Part shown: positions 1 through 13,300 of the stretch, in pieces
Numbering within the stretch: the stretch's first letter is position 1
Layout of the letters: every line of letters starts with the position of its first letter
Assembly: GCA_002633005.1 (NCBI GenBank)
Contig: NMRA01000002.1
Location: forward strand, 134,804-198,803
Source: Phoronis australis
Taxonomy: Eukaryota > Phoronida > Phoronidae
Length of the DNA: 64,000 nucleotides
Direction of reading: 5' to 3'
The notes under the pieces: generated by a model
Told to the model about the DNA's origin: nothing
Databases searched by the model: none
The model's input: the letters and a program-made list of their open reading frames with translations, nothing else
Program-made: the position numbers and the translations under genes

Positions 1-1303
1 TATTCATTACTGGTTGTGCTCATCCATTTTAGATTGAACTTTTGGAGATGGGAAACGTTCCTGTGCACTGCGTGTTCTTACAATGAAGCCATCTACAAAA
101 AGTAAACGCAAGACATAAACAAACGCGCCGAAAATTGAATACATACTACATACATGTATGGTCACCATATTTACCGTGGTAGACATAGACCGGCGTGCGT
201 CAACAAAACTCATTTTCCAGAGAAAGTTGGCTTGACGAAAGTGTTCACTTAATAATACTTGGTTTACTAAGATAATACAAATAGATTACCTCAAAAGGCG
301 GGCATACAAAAAACATCTATCTGGTGGGCTGAAAGGTTCTAAGTTTGAAACCGTTGGCCGGTGTCGAATTTGATGAAATAGGTATCAAAATGTTTGTATT
401 TCTGTACTATTTCAAGTAATATCGATTTCGGAGCGTTTAGTTATTTTGGCTACTCCGGGCATAGCCAATACACAACTCAAACAAATCGGAAGTTTCATTC
501 AGATTTTTTTCACGATTTTATGAAATGGACGAATTAAATCTGAAGAAATTTTGAGTATGAGGCAAAATACTTGCCAAGTGCGCTAGTAGTAACCAAGTCT
601 AATTGCCTTGGGATATTTAGGGACCCGCAAATGGTCTTACTGGGTTAAATTACTCTTCTTTCTACATTTCTATAACAACAACGAATCAAATCGTCTGCCG
701 TCTTGTACTCTCAGAATTTGAGCTAATGGCGTCATGTTGTAATCAGTGGTGACCCGAATGCCGACCAACGAGTGAATGTATTTGTGCAGTGAAAAATGCT
801 AATGGCGGAGTGACAAGCGGGTAGTAAAACGTCGATTATCTTCCACTGGATAAGTTCTTTTGAAGGGCTTGATTTGCGGGTTGTTGTTTTCGCCGTATTA
901 TTTCTGAAGATCAGTGTTCTCAGGCGATCGTAATTTCGACGTGAGCAGGTTAATATCTGATGTGCAATTCGAGTGTGATGTGTATGATACTAAATGTCCA
1001 GTGCACGAACTGCCTGCTATGTTTAAAGGTTGATTTACCAAATACTCTGGGCTATGCATTTTTGTGCATAAACCTGAGGTCACTCTCGTTTTCAAGCTAG
1101 TAGAACGGAAAATATTATAAGTGCGTCGTTATTGGCATGCGCAAGAGGTGCAATGGAAAGTCTGTTCCAGTTCCAGGAACTTGACTTTTCCGGTTATTTG
1201 TTTTCTTTACTCAAGCGTGCTTGAAATCAAAACTGTTATGCGCAAAACGTGACACGTGTATTAACTAACTCCACGCAAACGACAGTCGCATGTCTCTACT
1301 AAA
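1..1303. other. Upstream non-coding DNA
   Basis: No exon, RNA gene or clear repeat is visible here. The short open frames have no recognisable motifs. This stretch would contain the promoter and 5' UTR of the receptor gene whose signal-peptide exon follows, but I see no convincing core promoter element. Confidence 0.4.
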
Positions 1304-1373
1304 ATGTCATCTATTTTTATTAGCGTGTTTTTCACAATATTTTTTCAATGCTCAGAAGTACTTGATGCAACGA
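1304..1373 (+). CDS. Receptor exon 1: signal peptide
   Basis: ATG at 1304 opens 23 codons, a hydrophobic run (IFISVFFTIFF) followed by small and polar residues (CSEVLDAT), which reads as a cleavable signal peptide. The exon stops at A|GTAAGT, a near-perfect donor, in phase 1, the phase required by the Ig exon at 7748. An overlapping ATG at 1290 in another frame also encodes a hydrophobic stretch, but its reading does not end in phase 1 at this donor, so 1304 is preferred. Confidence 0.6.
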
Positions 1374-4300
1374 GTAAGTAAACCAGTTTTTACTTAAATT
1401 AGCTCTCTAACTTTCACGAAAGTGTAGATATTTGAAATACGCATTTCACATTTGGTAGTACATAATGATGTCTATACTGCTTGTCTTCGCTTGCACTATT
1501 CATTGGATGATTGCATATCCTAAAACAATATAGTCAGAACTCCCTCTCCAAAATCGGCTTTAGTACGGGTATCTTATCTGTGATTACAGTAATATGAGTA
1601 CATATCCGTTTCATTGTATTACTTTCGCAATGAAACTGTCTATCAAAAATCGACTGCCTGTTGTAGTTATTACCACTACTATCAAACTTCTTTTTCTCAT
1701 ATAAATAATTGTGCAAACGTAAACATTTAAATAGAAATTGGTTTTAGTTGTCGTTCAAACTTGCAGTGCGGCCCTTTGCTGATATAGTTTTGCCGCTTTT
1801 TTGAAAATTACCCGATTTTTTTCAATTTGACAACGGCACTCTTTAATTATACCATTTTGCCAAAATGTCGAGGATAAGTCTCTTCTTTCCCCCGGGGACG
1901 ATGCCAAAATGACGTCACATATAAATTAAGAATTAGTTAGATAGTTATACCCGAGAGCCCTTCACCGAGGGCAGTCGATGTACTTGTCGCGGAAGTAATC
2001 ACCTTGCCGAGCAAGAGCAGAAAGAGATAGAGTTTTTTGCGGTAAAATAAATTCTTCGAAGTCCGACGATTGAACTTTGTGGCGGGCACAAGTATTTGCC
2101 GGTCACAATTCCAGTGTATTTTGCATGATTCTTATGCTAAGTACATGTCATGTGAACGAGGTTTAAAACCTTTTTTATTTCAGAAAGGACAATGACACCT
2201 AGATACCAAACCATTCAGCACAGAGACACTGCAACCTTCAATTGTTATCTGCTAGGTGACTGGTATAGGGTATGATTCAGCTTTATTTTGGTCTAGGTAT
2301 AACATGGGGTTTTAACGAGTGCGGGAGTTCGGGTCAGCTTGAGGGGTTCCATACAGAGTGGACATACACAGAGGCATGATTCCTCACAGATACAGAAAGA
2401 CCGAAGTCTGCCGCGGACAATAGAGTGGGATACGAATCCACTTCCCTGGGTCGGTGATGGCACGTTCACTTACGGTTCAAATTATTTGGCCGGCGTGCTA
2501 AATCCAGCGACGGCACACAAATAGCCAGAACAGCAGCACGCTAAATCCTGTAATTGCACCGGAAATTCTCCTAACTCAAATTTCTGGAACCGTCCCTGGT
2601 AAAACTGTAATGGAATACCCATAAAAGAATATTATAGGAAATGCATCAGCATTTTTGGTGTCCTCACACAAATACCCGAGAGGTTCGAGAGTTCAGATTC
2701 AGCAGCATTATTGAACGTGACACTGAGACGCGCCGGTTGCATGTTCGTGGTCAGATCCATCGGAACATCTCGAGTACTTTCGTTGCCTTAGATTTTCCTT
2801 GAAGATGTTTCATGTCTTCACATGCGCGAACCTCAATCATTACAACAAAATTATTTGGTCAAGTGACGGTAAAACATCGTACTTGGTGGTTGACACTCAA
2901 TGTTTTTTTATGCCACGGTTGAATTTAGGTCCCCCAATTGAAAATTTACGCTTGCTGGGTTGACTGAGCATTTCAAGTTCTGTACTGCATGTGCAGGCTA
3001 CGAATGGCCTTAGCTTTATTTATGAGTCTGTTCTGAATGAGATTGACTGCTGTTGACCTCCATAGCCCACGTTTTGCTCAACCTTGGCTTTTCTGAAACC
3101 TTTACTGCTCGTAAGCTGGAAGTTGAACTTGAGCAGGAAATCCAGGTTCCCTTCAGACTTTTAATTTGTGAAAAATCTGGCTTGTCGACACCAACTTTTA
3201 ACCTGATATCTGGAATTTGGAGAGTTTTGGCAGAATGAATGCACTGTCTCTCAGTTCATAGCAATCGCATGCAAATTGTGGCTTTGAGGTGAAAACTGCT
3301 GATTTGGCGTATTTTGGCCCTTTTTTCCTAGTAGTCGGCTTCAGTTACGGTGGCGGAAAATTGACTTTGGAGTCAGTTTCAATAGACCTTGTGCCAGGTT
3401 TTTGGGCCCATTACAGTCTTCAAATTTTCAGGCTTTGTACATCCTGTGGAACAGACTGTTGGAGCTGACTGGGCCTGGTTTCTCAAACCTCATAATCAGC
3501 AAAAACTGTTTTAACAGTGGCACCCAGCTGGCACCCGGCCGACGTCGTTATCATCATTAGTTGCGCCTCCTGGTGTTGTGTTAGCACCGATACCTTAATA
3601 AAACTTAAAGGAGAATGCCAACTGATTTAATTAGTATTTTTTACCGTCTTAATCGGTACGTACACGGTCGACCTCACCTTGCCGAGAGGTGTCGCGTTAA
3701 CATGTGAGAAAGGTGAGAAACGACGCAGCGACGTCAGTGGTTCGTCTGCAGAGTGAATGCCGCTTATGCGGTGCGTCGTTCCCGCTTGTCCGAACTATGA
3801 AGCTGCGAAGAAAGCGTGTATATCGTTTTTTTGACTTCTTCGAGAGCCCGAAATGCTTAGAACGAAGTGGCTAGCGGTCGTGAAGAATGCAAGGTTAGCT
3901 GTTAATAGCAAGTATGAGGCCGTGAAACTTTTCCGTGTCTGTTGCCGGCATTTCGTCGACAGGGATTTCTCTGACAAATTCCGACTTCCCAAAGAACTAT
4001 CCATATGTTCCGTTGCCTGTTCATGTTCACGGCGCCTCTCTTGTATTTCTTGATCAGTATATTCCGGTTCGAACTGACAGCCTGTGAAACCTAACGATCC
4101 GACCCGTGAAGTCTTCGTCTGATGAGCTCTTGACTACGCCGGGATTGGCGCCGGGCGAGTTGACATGTAGACGTTGATTATTCTGCGCTCTGCTTCAAAA
4201 TGAATTATTTTCATTAAAACCAATGCTTATATAAAACTGAAACAAAGTCTGTCTCATTAGATACAATTTGTAATGCCTTTGTAGTATTCGCCTGAGTGCA

Positions 4301-7300
4301 AATGTTGAGAAGCCAGCAGTGCGGAATAAACCACTGCGTTATAGAATTTTGATGTCGGCAATAAAGTTAATCGACCGGGCACCGAGGCCGAGTGAGCGTA
4401 TGCTAATTCAGTGCTTGCCGACAGAAAGCTGTTGCGAAACAATTACTCGATTTTATATGCTATGGTCAAATGTTAGGGGAATATTTATTTAGAAATACAA
4501 ATACATTAATCAAATCATTGTTACTGTGACGGTCTGTGGAAGGTGAACTCGACTCCGCGGCCCCCGACAAGTAAGTAGATTTTCAGTTTCGTGGCTAAAT
4601 CACATTTACGTGCACATTATTTTGTCGGCTCACTATTATAGTCTTTTCGTGACTGTAGGTTTAGTTTCCAACTCAAGCCGGTTTATGTTCGTGCCGGTCC
4701 CGGCGGACGCGACAGGCCTGATCGGGTTCCGAGCCACTGCCCGGGATAACGAGTCAGTCCGGCCGCGACGGGCCTGATCGGGTTGCGAGCAACTGACTGG
4801 CCGGGATAAGCGTTTTGTGTGTTTAGAACTCAAAAAATCACAAGTCTAAACAATACAGATCTAGGTTTTCCTGTCTGTATTTCATGGAAGAAAGTTCGTA
4901 TTTATCTCCGAACAGACCCCAAACTCCTGCTACGGACCTTGGTAAATTGGCCTGCCGAACTCGGGCTACGGTGTTTCCAAATACCAATAAATCCGTAACA
5001 GCGAAATAAAACAAGAACTAGGTGTATTTTTTAGGGTTTTACATCGAAGTTTGATGATTTTTTGGTGTTAAACGATGAATTCAAGCGATAAGCTGACACT
5101 GAGACCAGTAACCCGTGTCGTGAACCGCTGAACAGACTGCGTGTGAAACCAATTACGTCATTGGATAATTTCAACACCTCCGTCTGCCGTCACGTGTCAG
5201 GTAACGCAACCGAACGTGCCGTTATCGAGTAGAACTACTCGATCTAAATTGATACAAAATAGGTTGTTTTTTGGGTGACATTCTCCTTTAACATTTTTGG
5301 GGAACGCAATTGTCCCCCTTTACGGCGCATATGTAATTGGAATGACTGTCCCGGGTGTGGCGAGTCAGTTGCGTTTATGGTGGTTGTGACAACTTAGTAT
5401 TTGACCACGCGGCTGTGTGACTCTTCCCTTTCCTACGGGACATAGAGGAGAGCGGATTCGGAACATGTTTGTTCGAGAAATCGCGTGTTGGTGGACATGA
5501 GGCACTGGCGCTTGGTTACGTTCACTGGTCACACTCCATGTCCGCGGAGCTAAGACACTTTCTACTGAACTCGTTTTTCTTCTATTTTCTCGGTTTTGAG
5601 ATATTGAATTCACGATTGTGATGTGCAGTGCTGCTTACAATGTAGTTACTTGTCAAAACAAGGGAAATTTTGGTTTTAAGCAATTTAATTCACTTACATG
5701 AAATCGACGCTTGGTTTGATTGCCAAAAGTTAGTTAATCAGCATTGTGGCCTTCTGTGGGTTAATTGTCCCACGTGACTACTTGACTAAATATTTACACA
5801 GGAATACGCTCCCTATAGGCCATAGTCCATTCGACTCTAGGAAGCCTAGAAAATCACTTCTGTGGACACTTTTTGGGGGCAAGATAATTTTGGTGTTTTT
5901 AAGGTCATTAAGCATCTAAAAAGTTCCCAAGGCTTGACTTGCACGCACAGAAAACCAATCTTCAAAAACCAACAACACTATACAAAAACTGAATGATAAT
6001 TTGATTTGGATTAGCTCATTTGAAGTTATTGAGCATGAAAAGTGATATGTATGTATATTATGATATTAGGTAGAAAATTCCTCAAAAAAGAGAGGAAATA
6101 TTTTAGCTGCGCCTCCTGTTGGCCAGAAAACATACTACTATATTCTGATCTGCCAAAAGATCATTGGAACTTGATGAAGATTTGATATCACAACCTACAT
6201 ATGAACACTTCTGCAACAAATTCACTGTCATCACTTTCTTTAATTGTCACAACTAAATGATTGGTATTCACTGTCAACTGTCACAGGGAACATACACCCA
6301 ACAGTCCCCACAGTCACCAGCATGATTAAATGTTGTCAATATTTTCCATTAGAAAAATTGAAAATTTAAAGTTCATTGTGGTGGCAAGACATATAAGGTA
6401 TATTTCTTCGAGCATTGTTAAATGTACATGTAACTGACAGTGACAATCTCCTTAATTTTCTAGTGGGCTCAACATTATTTCCATCATCAGATTGGTCTTT
6501 TTCTTTTTTAAGACCTCTTTCAATTTTTGTTACTTCCGTTAAGTTTCTGTAAAACTGCTTGTGATAGAAGCATGCGCGCACCAAGCTTAAAAATGGGGGG
6601 CTCGAGTTTTTGAGAAGGTGGACATTTATTAAGATTCACGGGGTACTTCAGAGCTACGAATTGTGGTCGCCGAATTTTGGTAGTTCCTGCCTTTTTATAG
6701 CCAGCCAACTAGCTGTATGAAGACTGTCGTCAAAATAAAGCTAGTTACCACTGTGTATATTTAGTATACAGCTTTTGTACCAAAGCTAGCCTTTTTAGTG
6801 AACTTTTGTCTCGTTTTCTACTTTTCGGAGTTTTTGTTTCTCTGAGGCAGACCTTTTTTCCCACTTTACCAAATGGGGAGGCTCGTTCAAGCCCCCGATC
6901 CCCCTACCACTGGGTGTGCGCATGACAAGAGATATGTTTTTTCACAAAAACTTAAAAACTTGTCAGCAATGATACTTCTTTTGCACTCAATGTTGATAAG
7001 TTTGTTTGCAGTAGCCTTTTACCAGGTAATATCTGAAAATTCCAGCTCTGAAATTTGAGCAGAACCTGACACATGAATGCAACAAGGGGCAGACATCTTG
7101 CCAGTCTATTGTGAAATCGCACACTTGTTCAATAATTCATGGTTTCAGCAGAGTCCTAGCTGTCCCAAAACTGTTCTTTGCGAAACACAAAATGATTCAG
7201 GAATGTGCCAAGAATTGTTCCAGTAGGATGACACTCGTGGCCACGTGATTTGGCTTTGCTCAATTCCTAACTGCTGCCTCCTGGTTTTTGAGCCTTGGCC

Positions 7301-10300
7301 CTATTACTTGCACACCCATCCAAGATTTAATACTACTCAATGTAGTCAGTAGCAGTAAACAAGCTAACTAAGCCAGCAGGATAACATCAGCTGACTGTCC
7401 TCTGATGAATGTTTTCATGCCAAGCAGACGACTGACACTTGGTGGCTAACATATTAGTTGAGGTTATATTTTTCCAATTTTTAAATTAAAATACTTACTA
7501 AAAGGGCAGGTGTGCTCCTGGGAACTTTTTTGAAATTGGCTTTTGAACATCTGTAGATGGGTTTAATGCAAAGTTCCCTTTGCCCCCAGAAAGTAGCCAC
7601 GGAGGTGAAATATAGGAGAGCTAGGACTATGGCCAAATAGACCTAAAGCACTCGAGAGTGTCGATCGGTGTTATTGCGTGATCTTTCTTTCTTACAAGTG
7701 CATTGGGTCGATGGAACGCGGTACAAGAAGAACCGTTGTCTCACCAGCGTCACCCGCTGACACCATCCATCGAGTTAAAAGTATTGTCGACATTCGATTG
7801 TGCGATGTTGAAAGGGGTTCCCATCTTTCCAGGATAGAGTCGATTGGATATTCAATGGCACTCGACTTACATCAAACTTCAAAACGATAACAGACAGAAA
7901 AGATCTTGAAATAAAGTACCAGCGTTATACGGTTGAAGGACTGTATGAAACAGATTCAACTTTGGTCATCAAAAGTGTTCGGTATGGAATTGACAATGGC
8001 ACGTACACATGTGAGTTTGACAATGGATACCAGTTGAAGGGGAAACTTGATGTAACGCGTAAGTTTGTGACCTTTCTTCAGGTACATGTGCACAGAGAAT
8101 TGACGCGAGGTGGGATAAGTGACAGAGCAGAAGAAATATGACACATTATTGAAATCTTCAGAAGCGTAGAGAGGGGTCGGGATGCAGCTCCCTCGGCTCG
8201 CGATAGCAGAATCCACCAGAACAGTAACAGTGAACAAAAGCGCAGAAAGGTTTTCTTTAAAGGAGTAAACACGAATAAAATGTGAGCGCATGCAGCCCCG
8301 TCGACACCAATTTCGGTCTCCCCCACCAGTTTCGCCTCCCTCGGTCGTCTCGGAGTTTCCACGCTCCTTAGATAATTCGGAACATTCTCGGGTATTTCGT
8401 AACGACCTCAAATTTCCCGGACGGAAAAACGTTATACACGGTTGTGACGATTTCAGTAGGCGAGTCATGTGAGTTTCAAAATGGAGAACTGATTTACTGT
8501 ATAGGAAGCACTAAACAGTTCTCACAGGGATTTGCCTATCAGAACAAACGTCGATGGACTCTTCACCCTTTCTTCACTCTGTCAAAAACTGCATGCAAAT
8601 AAAGAAAAGATTTCAGTCATTTCAAATCACAAGCCCTACAGATGACCACAGAAACTTTGTACTCTCTTTTATTTTTGACCCTTTCACTGCCAGTGGAAAC
8701 CAAGCTGAACTAAAAAAAATAAGGGCAAAAATGCAACACCGGCACTTTTCACCCCAAAATCACCACTTCCCTGCCGATGCTCGACTAAAGCCAACAGTAG
8801 ATTCAGGAAGCAAATTTCCTACCGATTCCAAAAAAGTGGTCCAAAAGTACTGTCAACCGACTAGTTTCTTTGAAAATCTGGCTTGTTTGAGGGTTACCTG
8901 AAATCGCGGCCAATTTCTCAGTTGCTACACAGCCGCTCAATTGCAACAGGGGGCCACCATCTTGAAGAAGAGTACAGCTACAGCCGCGAAAGTGGCCTTT
9001 TTTTCTCATCGTGTTCACAAATACAAAAAAAAAACACAATCACTTGGCTTACATACAGTACCTAGTCAAAAAATGCCCCCAAGCCTGGCCTACCCCCAGA
9101 TTTTAATATTTTGGAGTGCAAATTGGCCGCGGCAGCAGTCTAACTGTTCAGTGCCACCTATAATTGAATCTTGCACATGCGCAGATAACGTTCATTCTGT
9201 CGGGGGAAGGTTGAGGTGTTCCGAATCAACCTAGACCTCATTTACATTGACAGTACATTATGCGGTAGTTCCACCACGGTTGTCTGCCTGTTCGTTGAAA
9301 GGAAGGCAACTGTTTTAGTGTCATTTTGGTTCAGTTGCGATTTTCTTATTCATGTGAGTTAAATTGCTCCAGGTTCTAATTAACTTTACATGTAAGTGAC
9401 GTTGGAGGCCCGAATCATACCCCGCCAGCTTAGTCTGTGCAGTACATGCAGTTCGGAATGTGTGTAACTGACATCGGTTGCATCATTGTGAACGTCAGCT
9501 CGCAACAAGTTAGACCGATGCATGTCTTTTTTCCGAGTCTTATTCAGTATGCCTAGAAATTGTTGAATGCCGGGATGCAAACATCATGAGCTTTCGAAGA
9601 GTCTATACTGAAGTGTTTACCGATTTCCAGTGGTTGACAAGATCCGTTAGAGTATAGGCTCATTTCTTGAAAAGGGAAGCGTCGCGAGCTGCTTGCAGCG
9701 GCTGTAGTGACTCAGGACCACGAAGTTGGTGTTTCCCGTTCGCGTGAAAAATTTCGATAGCGTTCAAGGCTTGCCTCAAGTCTAGTTAGGATCAGCTCGC
9801 AGCCAACTTCATGCAAGCCGAAAATAGCCAAGTTCCTTCCGTATTTGGAAAGTCATGTGAGTTGTACTCCTGACAGGTGTCGGAACTTTCGCACTTAAGA
9901 AAAACTATAAAGAATTCATAAAGCACCGTCCTTTTATTTGCTATTATTCTGTACAATATGAATGGCCGTTAAGTATCCTATAAACTGAGTGTAATACGAA
10001 GACAAGTGTACAGTCTGAGGATAAGGTTTTTGTCAGTGCTGCACATTTACTACGCACTATACCAGCGCAGTGTATAAATGTATTGGCCAATGGAGGGTAG
10101 GTTTATAACATGGGCGGCGCAGCACTGAAAAATGTGGGGCTACAGCCCCCCTGTGGTTCAGTGCCCACTCACCATGGGTGGTGTAGCAATGTTGCGCCGC
10201 TCACTTTGATGTATAAAGGTGTTGCCCTTACTGAATGGATATCAACATGGAATTTTCAAAACTTACAGACGATATAGCGATGAGGGGGTCAATCTGTACC

Positions 10301-13300
10301 TTGTTGGGATCGATGCCCAGCTTTCGTTGCTATACACGTCTTCAAGTGCAGTGCTTAAAACGGCCATTTACCTGGTTTTGACAAGTGACTACATTGCGTG
10401 TGCCAGCATCATTAAACCTTCCTTAAAACACTGCATATCCCAATCATGAATTCAACGCAGCGCCAGTGTCATGTCCACCAGCACGCGAGTTTCTTGTGCA
10501 TATTTGTGCCAGATCTAACCTCCTCCGGTGTCCCGCGGGAAAATGAAAAGCGCCACAACGTGGTCGAATACTAACTGTTACTACCACCACAAACGCAAAG
10601 ATCGACTTGCCATTCCTTATATCGTATAAACCAGGAGCAATATCTGACCACTTTTCACACTAAACATATTGGAGGATGATGAATGCTGTGGTTGGTTGTT
10701 TCAATTTTATGCAGTACATTTCGAAATGAGCTCATTAACATATCGTCAGATAGTGTTTGCCGGTCTTCGGATTTGACAGCTGATCGTCCGGTGTGTTTTG
10801 TATTTTTTATATGAAACTGGTGATTTCAAGCATTTAATGCCAGCCATAAAGTCTCCAGGTACATGTTTACGTTCGAGGATAGCAGCCACCACGACCTCAC
10901 CAAGTACGTGATTCGTGTTTTTGTGGTCGCCGACTCTAGTTTACTCGACGCATAAGTACGCCAATTTTTGGAAAATAAGATACAACCAAAAGATGTCCAC
11001 AATAAATCCTTGCATAAAGAAAGCTGGCGGGGAATGACTCGAGCCGCGAACGTCATTTCCGAAGCATGCCGTGAAAAATACGCTTACAAGGAAGTCACGC
11101 ATTTCTAAAGATATGCGGGAATTTTCGCCGCTCGTCCTTCTGAGCGGCTTTCACCGGGAAAAAAAGAGAGAGCGGCGCTGGAGTCGTATACAGTTGTAAC
11201 GACCGCATTGTCCGGTGCGAGCAAGACCCAAGAATGGTTTTCGATTTTTAAAAATTGATGAACTAATAAGCTAAAAACATTGGGTGCGTATTGACGTACT
11301 CGTTGGATTTACAAACGCTGATCAGAGTTAACAATATCACATGCATTATTCTTTTAATATGCTTTCAATCTCGTTTAACCTGATTTTTTACAAGGAAGCA
11401 GCTGTACTTAACTTGCGCTCACTCTTCATTTTATTATGACTGACATCGAGTTAGAATAGTTAGTCAGTGCAAACGAAATTGTCCACAGATTCCAAACCTT
11501 CAGTTTTGCACTTTTGTATACATTTTATGATTTGAGTTCTAATAAAGATTAAACTTGAACTAGTGACCTGTAGTTTTGTTCGCTGTGAAATGCTAGGTGA
11601 AGGTGTAATCTGGGCTGGGTTCATACTTAACTAAATTAATTAAGTTTTGCTGGCGATCAAAATCTACACTCGTTTTGGTACTTCAAGTTTAAAAATAAAA
11701 CAAAAAGATATCAACCCGTTATCGGTAAGAAAAAAGTACACAGGAATATTAAAAATGGAATAACAAAAACCGGTATGAAACGTATTTAAAGCCATCTTTC
11801 CTATTAGGAAATGTCCCTTTGTCAAGATAAATACAAATAAACTTTTTTAGTTTTTTTTGTAATACTTAAAATGTACCAAGTTAAAACTACTGGAAAATGC
11901 AAGAGAAACCCAATTTGGGTGTAATAACAACCACCATTGTTGAGACAGTAGTGGTAGCTGTTACCTTTCCACGTCATAGCTCAGATTTACATGTGCATCA
12001 ATACAAAGGGCGCACTGAATAAGCATCATTATAAAAGTTGTCTGGGGCTAAGGAAATCTGAGCGGTGACCAGTGTAAGCGAGAAATTCTCCACGTGAGTA
12101 ACGCGTGCATAATTAAATAGAGCCAGGGGTATTTAATTAACTTCGAAAGTTCGTATCCAAGATAACCAAAACATAACAGCAAAGCTGGACTGAAATCTCA
12201 TCTGCGTACACCACAATGTACTCGAGCAATGAATAATGGACGCTTATTTTGCGTTCGTATAAAAGTTGAACGGAAATTTTTAATAATTATTTCAGTCACG
12301 AGTGTGGTCTCTGGCATAAGGATCATTTTGCATGGACAAAAATTATATACGGTGTCTTACGTTTCGATGGTAAATCAGTCCTTCATCATCAAGAAGATAC
12401 AAAATTATACATTACAATATGTTATTAGTAATCAGTCGCGGTTTTAGGTGGGCAAGGGAGCCATGCCAACCCCTCCCCCCACCCTAAAATTCTCCCAAGT
12501 TCCATTTATTTGGCAATTCGGAGGTGCGAATGTCTGACGGGCAAAATCCTAGCTAATACTGTGCCCTGCCCCCAACCCCCTAAATCAGGGACCTCAATCC
12601 GTCCCTGGTTATCGTGCTCAGTTTTCTACTGCCAATGTGGCCAAAAACTATCATCGTGAAGCACAATTTTAGGCAAATATGCCTTGTGCCATACGTCAGA
12701 TGACAAACAGGGCCTCAAAGATATGGGTCAAATTAGAGGACCCATGGCTCACATTTCTGTCCTATTTGGAAACCAGTTTTTGGATGTCATCTTCACATGT
12801 GCAAAATTCTAAAATTCTGACCACTCGCCATGTGTGCAGGGCAGACCCTAACCATTACGCAAGTCGTCGGAATGTAGTCTTCTTATGATAAAAATGTGGA
12901 CTTGCCTCTGACTTAGGATACTGCTGACGATAAGCATATCAGACGTCAGACGAACGTTTATGTGTGAACATTTTTCAAACCCCAAGCTGCCTGCCTTCTA
13001 ATCGGACGACTTGTGTTCAACTCAGAAGCTATGCCGAAATCTAGAATTCGAGCTCCAATTTTAAGCTCGACTCGATAATGGTTATGAAGAATGAACTAGA
13101 CTAGAAACGTGTCTGCGCAAACCATACACGGCCTACTTGAGTTCGTTCTAACGTAGATCACATAATGTCAAAAAAATTACGTTCGGGGCCTTAGAATATA
13201 CTCTCGATCCCTGGTGAATTATTTACTCTTGTCACCAGGAAGAAGCTGCAGAGCGCCAGTTGTTGACGAGCGAACCATTCTGAAATTGGGAAAGAGGCCT

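Larger units (their letters stand above)
3605..5291 (+). mobile_element. T2/Kolobok-like DNA transposon, decayed
   Basis: TTAA at 3605 and 5288 flank inverted ends: AGGAGAATGCCA on the left and AGGAGAATGTCA (reverse complement of 5276-5287) on the right. A TTAA target site followed by AGGRR is the known signature of T2/Kolobok elements, described in Xenopus, a superfamily whose transposases can carry THAP zinc fingers. Inside, at 3757-4053, lies a THAP-like reading frame interrupted by a stop. No transposase core is recognisable, and at 1.7 kb the element is too short to be complete, so it is a non-autonomous or internally deleted derivative. Confidence 0.7.
1374..7747 (+). other. Receptor intron 1 region
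   Basis: This 6.4-kb stretch separates the signal-peptide exon from the Ig exon. It contains the possible half-Ig exon at 2184-2269 and the 1.7-kb TTAA-flanked THAP element at 3605-5291. From 5292 to 7747 I see only AT-rich DNA with short meaningless frames. Confidence 0.5.
8059..13238 (+). other. Receptor intron between Ig and CCP exons
   Basis: This is a 5.2-kb intron. It holds two inverted copies of a decayed coding sequence (9386-9580 and 10826-11104), a fold-back repeat at 10105-10202 and one copy of a dispersed repeat at 12433-12608. The Pro/Ser/Arg-rich open frame around 8290-8472 shows no domain and I do not call it an exon. Confidence 0.5.

Noticed and set aside
7956-8468. 170-residue minus-strand open frame
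   Set aside because: It overlaps the Ig exon on the other strand, has no domain and its composition looks random; the plus-strand Ig motifs explain the longer opening.
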